DNA from: Brachyhypopomus gauderio
Taxonomy: Eukaryota; Chordata; Actinopteri; Gymnotiformes; Hypopomidae
Length of the DNA stretch: 64,000 nt
Assembly (NCBI RefSeq): GCF_052324685.1
Contig: NC_135212.1
Span: 47,130,825 to 47,194,824, forward strand
Direction: 5' to 3'
The notes below the pieces were generated by a model, which was given only the letters and a program-made list of their open reading frames with translations, searched no databases and was not told the origin of the DNA. Shown here one piece after another: positions 44,678 to 57,521 of this stretch. Positions within the stretch are counted from its first letter, which is position 1. Every line of letters starts with the position of its first letter. Position numbers and translations under genes: made by a program.

Positions 44678-45687
44678 TAGTGATGGGCAAATGAAGCCTC
44701 TTGAAGCAATGAAGCTTTCCAACCCTTTGCTTTGCAAAAAGGTTCATTACTCGAGGCTTCATTCATCACTCACTAGTGACATCTGCTGGTGAAACTGTAA
44801 CAGCCTCGTCATTCAGTTGGATCATACTTTCAACAATTTGTAAATGCAATACTGTCACAAAGTTTCCATCAAACTCATGTTTAGTAACAGGAGAATCAAT
44901 TAAATCATACTTAATTGTCATGTTTTAATTATTAAAATGATTTGTAGCCAATCTAATCCTTGACCATTAGTGGTTGTGTTGGGTTTTCTTGTATGTCATG
45001 AACGTAGTTGACAATGAAGATATGTTGTACTTTACTATATTGGGAATTGAGTGGTTGTTGAGGCAGACTGAATATTTTGAGTTAGAAACTGATAAAAAAA
45101 AACAAAATGTGTTTTAAATAATTGCTTCTTGGGGGTTCTAGATCTGGTTTGGTAGTCATGGCCTGGTGGTTAGGGAAGGGAAGTGGTTATGGAACTGGTC
45201 TTGTAACCGGAGGGTCGTGGGTTCGATTCCCAGACCTGAGGCCATGACTGAGGCGCCCCTTAACCCTCAATTGTTCACTTATATAAAAATGAGATAAAAT
45301 GTAAGTCGCTCTGGATAAGGGCGTCTGCCAAATGTAAAATGTTTTTAACATTACAAATAAGGTTTGCCTCTTCCAATGGTTTTTAGTCTGTTTTTGATGT
45401 GTGAATCTGATGTACATCCTGATCAAACAAAAAGAATTTAGAACGTTCCAGATTTTAAATTTAACCACCTTCTACAACACGAAGCAACAGGGTTCATAGC
45501 GCTTTTATTTTGAAAAACGATACGCAAAATGAAGCAATGACGTGGCCGATGTAATGCGAGGCCTCGTTTGTTGCTGATCACGTGATTTTGCTCAATCTAA
45601 CACAAGCTCCGAAGCGGGGCTTCATCGGACACGCCCCTTTTTACTCGGTACACGCTTCGAAGCGTAGCTTCAGATGTCCCATCACTA
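44678..45687. mobile_element. hAT element in unit B
   Basis: Termini TAGTGATGGGCAAATGAAGC and GCTTCAGATGTCCCATCACTA-type inverse, flanked by a perfect 8-bp duplication CTGACATG (44670-44677, 45688-45695). GAAGC/GCTTC motifs are repeated in the subterminal regions. There is no transposase. A SINE is nested within it. Confidence 0.85.
45153..45340 (+). mobile_element. tRNA-derived SINE nested in the hAT (unit B)
   Basis: An A-box-like region (GGCCTGGTGGTTAGG), a perfect B box GGTTCGATTCC (45220-45230) and a tail with AAGTCGCTCTGGATAAGG shared with L2 3' ends. It depends on L2-type machinery for movement (known for such chimeric SINEs). It is not a functional tRNA gene. Confidence 0.85.
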
Positions 45688-45937
45688 CTGACATGGTGGA
45701 AAGCAGTTATTGTCTGGCAGGACATGACTACAGGGAGACAATGGAAGGATTTAAGTCCATGGAAGGGGTAGACAAAATATTCTACAATGCTGGAAATCTT
45801 ACTGGTGCAGTTATCATGATACATGTTCTGGGTATTTATTGTATTTCCTGCTTCTTTGACCCATTTCACACTCTTGTGTTGTCACACATAGTTAGCATTG
45901 TGCTGCAATGTAAAGAGATCTCCTTCCATTCATTTCA

Positions 45938-47274
45938 GCCATCATCAACAGCTCCTACATTTTGGGACATGTACCTAGTGTGTCCAAGAGAGCCAGGTTG
46001 GTACCTATATTGAAGAAGGCAACACTTGACAGCTCCGACATAAGCACCTACAGACCAGGATCACTTCTCTCTTTTTTCCCCAAAACTCTGGAACAAGAAA
46101 AATCAATGATCAATTATCTCTTTTCCTCACCCAGAACCAACCCCATTATTCCAATCAGTCTGGCTTCAAATAGGCACACTCAACAGAAATGTCCCTCAAA
46201 GCAGTGACTCCAAAGCCTCAAGCTGCCAATTCTGACAAGCTATCATAAGTCTTAATTCTTCTAGATCTTTCAGCGGCAGTTGGCACCGTTATCCACAACA
46301 TCCTCCTCTCTGTTATTTCTAGCCTCGCTGTGACTGGCTCAACCTGGAAATGGTTACAGTCATATCTGGAAGAACGGTTGTATCAGGTAACATGGAGAGG
46401 ATCTATATCCAATCCATGTATCCTCTCCAACGGAGTCCCCCAAGGCTCAGCCTAAGGCCCTCTTTTCTTTGTATAGTCAGGTAACACGGTTTCTTTTCAT
46501 TTCTCCTATCATTGCTATGCTAATGACACCCAACTAATTCCATCATTTCCATATTCAGACACCCAGGTTTCTGGGCTTATTTCAGCATGCTTGGCAGATA
46601 TTGCTTCCTGGATGACCACTCACCACCCGAGGCTCTAACCCTAGCAAAACAAGCTTCTGTACTTTCCAGGAATCCCAAACCTTCACAAGGACGTCACAAT
46701 TTCATTTGAGAACACCCAGTTATCACCGTCAGAAACTACTTGAAGCCTGGGTGTAACTTTGGACAACCAGTTGTCTTTCTCAACACTTTTCAACCCTCAC
46801 CAGGTGCTGCAGATTTCTCCTCTGCAACATACAGATAATATGACCTTTTCTTTCACAGGAAGGTACTCAGGTGCTTGTGCAGTCTCTCATCATCTCAAAA
46901 CTAGAATACTGCAACTCTCCACTTGCACGTCTTCCTCTATGGGTCATCAGATCTCTACAACTGATCCAGAATGCAGCAGCATGACTGGTCTTCAATGTCC
47001 TCTTCACTGGCTCCCAGTACCTGCACGCATCAGATAGAAAAATTTGATCCTTGAAAAAGAAAGGACTAGCCTTTCCCTACATAATGACCATGGTCAAAGC
47101 CCAACCTGTACGACGAGCACTCCGAATCTGAAGTATGGCTTGACTTGAAAGACCATGCTTAAAGTCTCACGAACGACAAACCTCATGACTCTTCTCTGTC
47201 CTGGCTCAGAGATGGTGAAACAATCTTCTGCAAGCTATTCGGACTGCAGAATCTCTTGTGGTCTTCAAACGTCA
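45938..47274 (+). mobile_element. L2-like LINE fossil, 5' part (unit B)
   Basis: Plus-strand frames with many stops still read as reverse-transcriptase and C-terminal pieces: VPILKKATLDSSDISTYRPG, then DNQLSFST, and HWLPVPARIR near 47033. The element is cut at about 47274 by an oppositely oriented LINE and resumes at 48867. It is long dead. Confidence 0.75.
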
Positions 47275-47528
47275 AGTCAAGTCAAGTCAAGATAACTTTA
47301 TTGTCAAAAATCTATGTAACAAGGTTAACACAGAAGTTTGAAATTGCGTTTGGCCAGTTCCAATGTGCAGTTTAGCAACATATATTGATAATCACTCACT
47401 AACTCACTTACACACACACACATACACACACAAGCAGTGCAAATTAACATACTGTTACAGAATATTAACATAGTAATACACACACACACACACACACACA
47501 CAGTGTGCAGTAAAAAAACAAAGGCTAG

Positions 47529-47561
<33 letters not shown>

Positions 47562-48867
47562 GCAGTAAAAGGGCTAAAATACTAGACAATAGGTAGGTAT
47601 ACATACATACACATAGCAGCAGAAAGGACAGTCAGTGGTCAAGTAGTTGGATGTAATATGTAAGGTGCAAGGGTAAAGTGCAAGGTGCATGATGAAATAA
47701 ATGGAATGATTATGAGTAACTTTGGAATGTTTATGTAGTTCTCATCAGTGTGTTGATGAGTCTGATGGCTTGTGGAAAGAAGCTGTTTCCCAGTCTGGTG
47801 GTACGGGACCGTACGCTACGGTAGCGCTTCCCTGATGGGAGTATTGAAAACAGTTTGTGTGCTGGGTGTGTTGGATCTTTAGTGATGTTCATTGCTCTCC
47901 TGAAGCAGTGTGAGGTGTACAGATCCTTGATGGCTGGTAAGGGTGATCTGATGATCTTTTCTGCAGTCCTCACCACCCTCTGTAGTGCCTTCTTGTCTGC
48001 AGATAGACAGCTGCCATGCCAGACAGAGAGGTTGCTGGTCAGGATGCTTTCAATAGCACCCCTGTAGAAGGTGGTGAGTGCGGATGTGGGCAGGTCGGCC
48101 CTTCTCATCCTCCGCAGGAAGTGGAGTCGTGTCTGTGCTTTCTTGACCAGGGCGGTGGTGTTTGTAGACCATGTGAGATCATCTGTGATGTGCACTCCCA
48201 GGAACTTTGTGCTTTTCACAGATTCCACAGCACTGCCATTTATGATGAGTGGGATGTGTGTTTGTTGTTTTTTCCTAAAGTCCACAGTTATTTCTTTTGT
48301 TTTGTTGACGTTGAGAAGCAGGTTGTTCTTCTCACACCAGTTAATGAGTTGCTGTACCTCCTCTCTGTATGCTGAGTCATCGTTGTCAGTGATGAGACCC
48401 ACCACTGTTGTGTCGTCGGCAAATTTGATGATGTGATTTGTATCAAATCTGGCACAGCAGTCGTGGGTCATCAGCGTGAACAGCAGGGGAGATAGCACAC
48501 ATCCTTGCGGGACCCCGGTGTTTATGATGGTGGTCGCTGAGGAGTTATTTCCAACTCTGACTGTCTGTGGTCTATTTGTGAGAAAGTCCAGCAGCCAGTT
48601 GCACAGTGAGGTGCTGATACCTATTTGACTTAGCTTGTTCACTAGGTGTTGGGGGATGACAGTGTTGAACGCAGAGCTGAAGTCAATGAACAGCAGCCGT
48701 GCATGACTGTTTTTGTTCTCCAGATGAGCCAGGCATAGATGGAGTGCTGTTGCTATAGCATCATCAGTGGAGCGCCCGGGGCGATAAGCAAATTGATATG
48801 GGTCCAGAGTAGTGGGGATGGTGGATGTTAAGTGGGCCTTTAGACTGAAGTCGTAGACTGAAGTCAC
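47275..48867 (-). mobile_element. 5'-truncated non-LTR LINE (unit B)
   Basis: The 3' end carries AATAAAGTTATCTTGAC followed by TTGAC tandem repeats (about 47275-47300), then CA microsatellites, then the reverse-transcriptase ORF. The 5' end is truncated within the reverse-transcriptase region. It sits inside the L2 fossil in opposite orientation. Confidence 0.8.
47731..48867 (-). CDS. LINE reverse transcriptase, N-terminally truncated (unit B)
   Basis: A 378-codon open frame without stops. Motif A, FIDFSSAF, is at residues 60-67, [10 protein letters not shown] at about 118-127, and the catalytic FADD box at 149-152. The thumb and C-terminal parts follow, ending before [11 protein letters not shown]. 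The residues before about 10 look like an accidental start made by a short duplication at the truncation point. No endonuclease domain remains. The reading is that of a jockey-group (L2/CR1-like) element. It probably cannot transpose by itself. Confidence 0.8.
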   Translation of the reverse strand: MTSVYDFSLKAHLTSTIPTTLDPYQFAYRPGRSTDDAIATALHLCLAHLENKNSHARLLFIDFSSAFNTVIPQHLVNKLSQIGISTSLCNWLLDFLTNRPQTVRVGNNSSATTIINTGVPQGCVLSPLLFTLMTHDCCARFDTNHIIKFADDTTVVGLITDNDDSAYREEVQQLINWCEKNNLLLNVNKTKEITVDFRKKQQTHIPLIINGSAVESVKSTKFLGVHITDDLTWSTNTTALVKKAQTRLHFLRRMRRADLPTSALTTFYRGAIESILTSNLSVWHGSCLSADKKALQRVVRTAEKIIRSPLPAIKDLYTSHCFRRAMNITKDPTHPAHKLFSILPSGKRYRSVRSRTTRLGNSFFPQAIRLINTLMRTT

Positions 48868-49123
48868 CTGTTTATTGAGTACTTAGATTACCACTAAAAC
48901 CGCAGATAGCACTTCTTGTCCTTTGCATTGTATGCTTATGAATATCTATTTTTATTTGCTCTTGTAGGTATCGTTTTTTTTTATTCCTGTTTAAGTTTGA
49001 GCCTATGTCTCTATGTCATACTAGGTAATGGCATCAAGTCCTGTAGTGGTAGTAGTCAGGTCTAAAGCACTTAGCAAATCGCTCTAGATGAGAGTGGCTG
49101 CTAAATGGCTAAAAAAGTAAATG
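48867..49123 (+). mobile_element. L2-like LINE fossil, 3' tail (unit B)
   Basis: The frame resumes after the insertion and ends with AAATCGCTCTAGATGAGAGT then GGCTGCTAAATGGC, the 3' tail type shared with the SINE at 45153-45340. Confidence 0.75.
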
Positions 49124-50476
49124 TTGTACTTAGACTTCATATCTGAACTGTCCTGTTCCTTGTGTACCTTGTGATTCATCTGGTCTTGCAAAGTTTTGCA
49201 AATGCACAAGCTGAGATCTGGATATCAGGCAATCTGTGATCCAGGTGATGTTGGTGGCATATCATTTAGCTTTTCACCAAGTGAAGGATTTGACTCCATA
49301 CCTCTTTACAAGGCTTCTTCCACATCTTAGCATTGAAAGGCTTTGCCTTGAAATAGTCAAAAACATAGGGTCTCTCAGTACTCTATTTTAAGAAAGATGT
49401 AACTACCACCCACATAGATGCACACAAAAAAGGACGGGTCAAGTATTTTAGAAAGCCTTTAATTGCAGAATTTACCAGAGATCCAGACATGTGTCAAATG
49501 TACATGACTTCTTCCTCAGTGTTATCATGAATCCTCCTGACAATGTGGGTCTCCTACAAAAATAGGAGTCCACGCGACAATTTATACCTTGGAATCTAGT
49601 ATTTTTAGTATTGATCAAAACATTTAGTGAGGTCAAACTCCAAATTGGCAGAGATGTCCAATACATGTATAGAATAACTTCATGTTCAAACCTTAATTTC
49701 TATAAAAAGGTTGAACATGGTCTTTCAGGAAAAAATAAATAAATATGCCCCTCCCCCGGCACAACACCCATCATGTCCGAGTCTATATAATATAGCAATG
49801 GACAGAAAATTGAAACTTCCCCACAAGCTGTAAAAATATTGAAATTCATTTTTGGGTGAAAAATTACTGAAGATGGTTCAGAATTGAGGTTCATGTCAAT
49901 TCTAGAAGAATTACACATTCACTGGAGAGAATTCCCAAAGAAAGTCCTTCTACACATGGAAACCCATTTGGAGTAATGGGTATCATGTTGCCCATAGGCA
50001 ATGAAGTAGTGGTGCAATGCTGTGGCTGTTGTCCTGACCCCTCCTTGCACCAGAGAGTTCAGGTTAAGGGGAAGACTGCACAATAGGCTGCCATTTCCAT
50101 TAGCATGTGACGGGATGTAAAAAAAGGTACAGGAATCGGTGTGACCTCATTCCTTGGAAGGTGCCACTCTAGCCCAATGCTTCAATGATGGACAAGCTAA
50201 AATCAGTACCAACCACCCAAATGCAGACCCCTATTGACAGGGAGCATTGAATCCTGAGCATGAGGAAATGCTAGTCTGCTATGAATACCTAGAAGGCTAG
50301 CCTTGTACACAAGGCCATAGAGGCACAAGCATACAAGTTTAAAGACCCTGGATTAAGCACTCTAACCATAATGCAAACTAGTTGTGGAAGTAGACCTACA
50401 ACAGATTCAGCCCAATTGCATAGCAACACAGGACAGGTTGTCGAGTCACAGTACTAGTTTATTTCAATCAAGACCA

Positions 50477-52374
50477 TCAAGCACTCTCCTTAACCATGAT
50501 GGGTCCAAGGATTACTTCTCCTTCCAGCAGAGTACCTGCAAAAAAAAAAAAAAAAGGGGTAGGGATTTAGGCTCCGCTTGCAAGTCCACGTCACCTCTAG
50601 TCCAAGCTGCAGACCTTCTCCAAGAATGATCAGGTACTGGCAGAGCATGGCATGCACGTACCTTTGTCCTCAGACAAGTCTCGCCCCTTCCGGGAGCTAC
50701 AGGTGGTGTCGCAACAGCCACACACCTGGTCAAGACCATACGCTGCAGTCCACCTGTGAAGCCAGAATAGCCAAGCTTACCAGCTAGGCCTCACCAGTAA
50801 CCTGCTGGTTTCAGAACCACAGCCACATACCTGTTGCTAGAGAACGAACAAGCTTTGTGCTCAGGATCAGCAGCGTAAGAAGCTGGAGTTGCCTTCATAA
50901 AGCATGTGAAGTAGAGCTGGAAAGACAGGGGTTAGTTCAGACAGCCAGTCATTCTACTCACCCCCCCTACCAAACATGCTTACATACCAAACCACTGTTG
51001 TCCTGCTGAAACCTGAATGCCTCCAACTGAAACCTCAGCTTGTCTGCTTCAGTTTGGGGCAGGAAGTGAGAATGGGAACCTGTGAGCTTGGCATCAATCA
51101 GGCACCTGCAATCATTTGTGCAGTCAGACCACAACTAGCTGATCTCTACAGCCATCACAAAGCCCACAAGGAAGCCACTCACCCATGGTTATCTATGAAG
51201 GCATAACTAGGGACTGCATTCACATCAGGAAACACAGTGGCCACACAGGTGTCCAGATACACACGAAGGGGCACGTGGTAGAACTGAATTACAGATGCCT
51301 CAACACTGATCACATCATGCAGGAAGTACTGGTTGGAGAGCCTTTCAGACGTCCAGTCATCTGGAGAAGAAACCTCATTAGGTCCAGTTCAGGCACAGCT
51401 CATCAGTAGGTATGGTGTAGCCATGGGACAAACCTGTCATGAGTCTCAGGGAGAAGACAAGCTGTTCCTCAGCAACTTGGGTAGAAGCATATGGGATCCA
51501 GGCAGGCATCAGAGCATTGCTGCTTACATTGTGGAACCTACAAAGCATTTTATGGCCATCAGATTGAACAGAGCCTTCCAAATAATACTGAACATCACAT
51601 CTGGTAGGGTCCAATACCTTGGATAGTGACACTCGATGCGAACCTCAGCACCAACGGTTCTCACAATAGGAGTGTGAGCAAAATTGTGGGGAACATAGCG
51701 GACGTAGAAGACGTAGACCAGCTCATCTGGAGTCATCTGTTAAGAAAGAAGTGGTGTTATTGCATGCAGGTTTAAAGCAGCACTGAAGCATTCACTTCAT
51801 AGACACTCACACTGGTAGTACTGTTGCAGGCCTGCAGTGCTGACTGGAAGATGAGGACTTGAGCAGCACGGTCCTCCCCACTGACGGCACAGTTTCCCAG
51901 GGTGATCTCAGATGGATTTATCAGCTCACCGGTTCCAAACAGGTCCTTCTTGACCTCCACATGTATGCCAGTCTCACCACACTCTGCTGCTACACTTGCA
52001 GTAGGAACAGGGGGGCTCATCTGAAACTGCATTAGTGGCTGTCTTGCTGGTAGTTGAGGGTCATTGGGGAAGTGCCATGCCACCTGCTTCACAGGTCCCT
52101 GAAATACTTGCTGGGACTGAACGTTGGAAGGCTGCTGCACAGGTATCTGCACAGGATTCCAAGACTGCTGGCTAAATGATCCTTGGACAGGCCCTGTGGG
52201 GTTAGAAACATGGCTCCCCTGAGATGACCCTCCAGCTACCACTTGCCTTCTTGCTTGTTGCTGCAAATTAGATTGTAGTCCAGTTGGAAGTTGGGATCTG
52301 ACCATTCCTGCTTGCCATGCCTCAGATACCACCAGCAAAATCACCACACAAAGGCCCACTTTGCCTAAACCCAT
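50477..52374 (-). CDS. zp3: zona pellucida sperm-binding protein 3 (zp3), copy C
   Basis: Exons on the minus strand: 52374-51811, 51736-51618, 51537-51434, 51360-51183, 51105-50988, 50916-50831, 50753-50662, 50535-50477. All splice signals and phases are kept, and the product is 439 residues with the same signal peptide, Gln/Pro-rich region, ZP domain and RKGR site as copy A. The pyrimidine tract before exon 8 is 16 bases. Intron 1 has the same length as in copies A and D. Confidence 0.92.
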
Positions 52375-53075
52375 TGTAAATCTCCCTAGAGTCTCCAGAC
52401 ATACTCAACCTGCCTGGTCTTTCTCTTTTTGTACAATATTGTAGGCTCACACCTCCAATCCCTTTCTAATAGGATTAATGTCCTTCTGAGCCTGTTGAGT
52501 CATGTATTACTCTGACTCACAGCTGACAGCAATTAAGTCTTTTCATTTAAATCTTGGAGTTAATTGACCCATACCATGAATGAACTGAGCACTATTGGGT
52601 ATTGGACATATATCAAATCAACACATACAGTTTGCTAAATAAATTAATAAGTTAGTAAAGTTAGTAGTTTAGTATTTTCACACAACACTATTGCACACCA
52701 TTGTAATATACATCAAATCCTTATACATGAATGTAACTTGTGGATAAATATTGCATGACTTGATTTGCTGTAATATTTTTTGTGAGACATTTAATTTATC
52801 CCTCATACAGAAGACAAGACATTAACCAAAGAGGCTAAATTACAGATGCTTCAACATTGATGATATTGTTCAGGAATTACTGATTCAAGGGAATTTCATT
52901 CAACTTGAAAATAAACCTAATTCGAAGGTCCAGATCATGCAAAGACTTGATTAATTAGCTCTGAAACCGTTATATAAATATGTCCTGCACCATACATATA
53001 AATTAATTAATTAGGTGGAAATTAGGGCCCTGTCCTGCCATTGGTTGGTCATAAAGAACAATATGAGCTGACATG

Positions 53076-54085
53076 TAGTGATGGGCAAATGAAGCCTCTT
53101 GAAGCAATGAAGCTTTCCAACCCTTTGCTTTGCAAAAAGGTTCATTACTCGAGGCTTCATTCATCACTCACTAGTGACATCTGCTGGTGAAACTGTAACA
53201 GCCTCGTCATTCAGTTGGATCATACTTTCAACAATTTGTAAATGCAATACTGTCACAAAGTTTCCATCAAACTCATGTTTAGTAACAGGAGAATCAATTA
53301 AATCATACTTAATTGTCATGTTTTAATTATTAAAATGATTTGTAGCCAATCTAATCCTTGACCATTAGTGGTTGTGTTGGGTTTTCTTGTATGTCATGAA
53401 CGTAGTTGACAATGAAGATATGTTGTACTTTACTATATTGGGAATTGAGTGGTTGTTGAGGCAGACTGAATATTTTGAGTTAGAAACTGATAAAAAAAAA
53501 CAAAATGTGTTTTAAATAATTGCTTCTTGGGGGTTCTAGATCTGGTTTGGTAGTCATGGCCTGGTGGTTAGGGAAGGGAAGTGGTTATGGAACTGGTCTT
53601 GTAACCGGAGGGTCGTGGGTTCGATTCCCAGACCTGAGGCCATGACTGAGGCGCCCCTTAACCCTCAATTGTTCACTTATATAAAAATGAGATAAAATGT
53701 AAGTCGCTCTGGATAAGGGCGTCTGCCAAATGTAAAATGTTTTTAACATTACAAATAAGGTTTGCCTCTTCCAATGGTTTTTAGTCTGTTTTTGATGTGT
53801 GAATCTGATGTACATCCTGATCAAACAAAAAGAATTTAGAACGTTCCAGATTTTAAATTTAACCACCTTCTACAACACGAAGCAACAGGGTTCATAGCGC
53901 TTTTATTTTGAAAAACGATACGCAAAATGAAGCAATGACGTGGCCGATGTAATGCGAGGCCTCGTTTGTTGCTGATCACGTGATTTTGCTCAATCTAACA
54001 CAAGCTCCGAAGCGGGGCTTCATCGGACACGCCCCTTTTTACTCGGTACACGCTTCGAAGCGTAGCTTCAGATGTCCCATCACTA
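53076..54085. mobile_element. hAT element in unit C
   Basis: Copy of 44678-45687, with the same CTGACATG flanks. It was carried by the segmental duplication, not newly inserted. Confidence 0.85.
53551..53738 (+). mobile_element. SINE nested in the hAT (unit C)
   Basis: Copy of 45153-45340 with the same B box. Confidence 0.85.
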
Positions 54086-54335
54086 CTGACATGGTGGAAA
54101 GCAGTTATTGTCTGGCAGGACATGACTACAGGGAGACAATGGAAGGATTTAAGTCCATGGAAGGGGTAGACAAAATATTCTACAATGCTGGAAATCTTAC
54201 TGGTGCAGTTATCATGATACATGTTCTGGGTATTTATTGTATTTCCTGCTTCTTTGACCCATTTCACACTCTTGTGTTGTCACACATAGTTAGCATTGTG
54301 CTGCAATGTAAAGAGATCTCCTTCCATTCATTTCA

Positions 54336-55672
54336 GCCATCATCAACAGCTCCTACATTTTGGGACATGTACCTAGTGTGTCCAAGAGAGCCAGGTTGGT
54401 ACCTATATTGAAGAAGGCAACACTTGACAGCTCCGACATAAGCACCTACAGACCAGGATCACTTCTCTCTTTTTTCCCCAAAACTCTGGAACAAGAAAAA
54501 TCAATGATCAATTATCTCTTTTCCTCACCCAGAACCAACCCCATTATTCCAATCAGTCTGGCTTCAAATAGGCACACTCAACAGAAATGTCCCTCAAAGC
54601 AGTGACTCCAAAGCCTCAAGCTGCCAATTCTGACAAGCTATCATAAGTCTTAATTCTTCTAGATCTTTCAGCGGCAGTTGGCACCGTTATCCACAACATC
54701 CTCCTCTCTGTTATTTCTAGCCTCGCTGTGACTGGCTCAACCTGGAAATGGTTACAGTCATATCTGGAAGAACGGTTGTATCAGGTAACATGGAGAGGAT
54801 CTATATCCAATCCATGTATCCTCTCCAACGGAGTCCCCCAAGGCTCAGCCTAAGGCCCTCTTTTCTTTGTATAGTCAGGTAACACGGTTTCTTTTCATTT
54901 CTCCTATCATTGCTATGCTAATGACACCCAACTAATTCCATCATTTCCATATTCAGACACCCAGGTTTCTGGGCTTATTTCAGCATGCTTGGCAGATATT
55001 GCTTCCTGGATGACCACTCACCACCCGAGGCTCTAACCCTAGCAAAACAAGCTTCTGTACTTTCCAGGAATCCCAAACCTTCACAAGGACGTCACAATTT
55101 CATTTGAGAACACCCAGTTATCACCGTCAGAAACTACTTGAAGCCTGGGTGTAACTTTGGACAACCAGTTGTCTTTCTCAACACTTTTCAACCCTCACCA
55201 GGTGCTGCAGATTTCTCCTCTGCAACATACAGATAATATGACCTTTTCTTTCACAGGAAGGTACTCAGGTGCTTGTGCAGTCTCTCATCATCTCAAAACT
55301 AGAATACTGCAACTCTCCACTTGCACGTCTTCCTCTATGGGTCATCAGATCTCTACAACTGATCCAGAATGCAGCAGCATGACTGGTCTTCAATGTCCTC
55401 TTCACTGGCTCCCAGTACCTGCACGCATCAGATAGAAAAATTTGATCCTTGAAAAAGAAAGGACTAGCCTTTCCCTACATAATGACCATGGTCAAAGCCC
55501 AACCTGTACGACGAGCACTCCGAATCTGAAGTATGGCTTGACTTGAAAGACCATGCTTAAAGTCTCACGAACGACAAACCTCATGACTCTTCTCTGTCCT
55601 GGCTCAGAGATGGTGAAACAATCTTCTGCAAGCTATTCGGACTGCAGAATCTCTTGTGGTCTTCAAACGTCA
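54336..55672 (+). mobile_element. L2-like LINE fossil, 5' part (unit C)
   Basis: Copy of 45938-47274 with the same stops. Confidence 0.75.
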
Positions 55673-55926
55673 AGTCAAGTCAAGTCAAGATAACTTTATT
55701 GTCAAAAATCTATGTAACAAGGTTAACACAGAAGTTTGAAATTGCGTTTGGCCAGTTCCAATGTGCAGTTTAGCAACATATATTGATAATCACTCACTAA
55801 CTCACTTACACACACACACATACACACACAAGCAGTGCAAATTAACATACTGTTACAGAATATTAACATAGTAATACACACACACACACACACACACACA
55901 GTGTGCAGTAAAAAAACAAAGGCTAG

Positions 55927-55959
<33 letters not shown>

Positions 55960-57265
55960 GCAGTAAAAGGGCTAAAATACTAGACAATAGGTAGGTATAC
56001 ATACATACACATAGCAGCAGAAAGGACAGTCAGTGGTCAAGTAGTTGGATGTAATATGTAAGGTGCAAGGGTAAAGTGCAAGGTGCATGATGAAATAAAT
56101 GGAATGATTATGAGTAACTTTGGAATGTTTATGTAGTTCTCATCAGTGTGTTGATGAGTCTGATGGCTTGTGGAAAGAAGCTGTTTCCCAGTCTGGTGGT
56201 ACGGGACCGTACGCTACGGTAGCGCTTCCCTGATGGGAGTATTGAAAACAGTTTGTGTGCTGGGTGTGTTGGATCTTTAGTGATGTTCATTGCTCTCCTG
56301 AAGCAGTGTGAGGTGTACAGATCCTTGATGGCTGGTAAGGGTGATCTGATGATCTTTTCTGCAGTCCTCACCACCCTCTGTAGTGCCTTCTTGTCTGCAG
56401 ATAGACAGCTGCCATGCCAGACAGAGAGGTTGCTGGTCAGGATGCTTTCAATAGCACCCCTGTAGAAGGTGGTGAGTGCGGATGTGGGCAGGTCGGCCCT
56501 TCTCATCCTCCGCAGGAAGTGGAGTCGTGTCTGTGCTTTCTTGACCAGGGCGGTGGTGTTTGTAGACCATGTGAGATCATCTGTGATGTGCACTCCCAGG
56601 AACTTTGTGCTTTTCACAGATTCCACAGCACTGCCATTTATGATGAGTGGGATGTGTGTTTGTTGTTTTTTCCTAAAGTCCACAGTTATTTCTTTTGTTT
56701 TGTTGACGTTGAGAAGCAGGTTGTTCTTCTCACACCAGTTAATGAGTTGCTGTACCTCCTCTCTGTATGCTGAGTCATCGTTGTCAGTGATGAGACCCAC
56801 CACTGTTGTGTCGTCGGCAAATTTGATGATGTGATTTGTATCAAATCTGGCACAGCAGTCGTGGGTCATCAGCGTGAACAGCAGGGGAGATAGCACACAT
56901 CCTTGCGGGACCCCGGTGTTTATGATGGTGGTCGCTGAGGAGTTATTTCCAACTCTGACTGTCTGTGGTCTATTTGTGAGAAAGTCCAGCAGCCAGTTGC
57001 ACAGTGAGGTGCTGATACCTATTTGACTTAGCTTGTTCACTAGGTGTTGGGGGATGACAGTGTTGAACGCAGAGCTGAAGTCAATGAACAGCAGCCGTGC
57101 ATGACTGTTTTTGTTCTCCAGATGAGCCAGGCATAGATGGAGTGCTGTTGCTATAGCATCATCAGTGGAGCGCCCGGGGCGATAAGCAAATTGATATGGG
57201 TCCAGAGTAGTGGGGATGGTGGATGTTAAGTGGGCCTTTAGACTGAAGTCGTAGACTGAAGTCAC
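55673..57265 (-). mobile_element. 5'-truncated non-LTR LINE (unit C)
   Basis: Copy of 47275-48867, inserted at the same place in the L2 fossil. Confidence 0.8.
56129..57265 (-). CDS. LINE reverse transcriptase, N-terminally truncated (unit C)
   Basis: A 378-codon frame identical in translation to the unit B copy, with the FADD box at 149-152. It is open in both copies, which fits a recent segmental duplication more than selection on the enzyme. Confidence 0.8.
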   Translation of the reverse strand: MTSVYDFSLKAHLTSTIPTTLDPYQFAYRPGRSTDDAIATALHLCLAHLENKNSHARLLFIDFSSAFNTVIPQHLVNKLSQIGISTSLCNWLLDFLTNRPQTVRVGNNSSATTIINTGVPQGCVLSPLLFTLMTHDCCARFDTNHIIKFADDTTVVGLITDNDDSAYREEVQQLINWCEKNNLLLNVNKTKEITVDFRKKQQTHIPLIINGSAVESVKSTKFLGVHITDDLTWSTNTTALVKKAQTRLHFLRRMRRADLPTSALTTFYRGAIESILTSNLSVWHGSCLSADKKALQRVVRTAEKIIRSPLPAIKDLYTSHCFRRAMNITKDPTHPAHKLFSILPSGKRYRSVRSRTTRLGNSFFPQAIRLINTLMRTT

Positions 57266-57521
57266 CTGTTTATTGAGTACTTAGATTACCACTAAAACCG
57301 CAGATAGCACTTCTTGTCCTTTGCATTGTATGCTTATGAATGTCTATTTTTATTTGCTCTTGTAGGTATCGTTTTTTTTTATTCCTGTTTAAGTTTGAGC
57401 CTATGTCTCTATGTCATACTAGGTAATGGCATCAAGTCCTGTAGTGGTAGTAGTCAGGTCTAAAGCACTTAGCAAATCGCTCTAGATGAGAGTGGCTGCT
57501 AAATGGCTAAAAAAGTAAATG
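57265..57521 (+). mobile_element. L2-like LINE fossil, 3' tail (unit C)
   Basis: Copy of 48867-49123. Confidence 0.75.

Larger units (their letters stand above)
41403..49802. repeat. segmental duplication unit B (8.40 kb)
   Basis: First of three head-to-tail units. Order on the plus strand: zp3 downstream flank, zp3 (minus), spacer, hAT element with nested SINE, unidentified 240-bp piece, L2 fossil interrupted by a minus-strand LINE, L2 tail, then about 680 bp of zp3 downstream flank leading into the next unit. It differs from unit C at only a few sites that I noticed, for example a missing CT at 41768, a missing AC in zp3 intron 1, and poly-A length. Confidence 0.9.

Noticed and set aside
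45196-45265. possible tRNA gene (good B box), also at 53594 and 61997
   Set aside because: It is the tRNA-like head of a SINE with an L2-type tail, not a complete cloverleaf.
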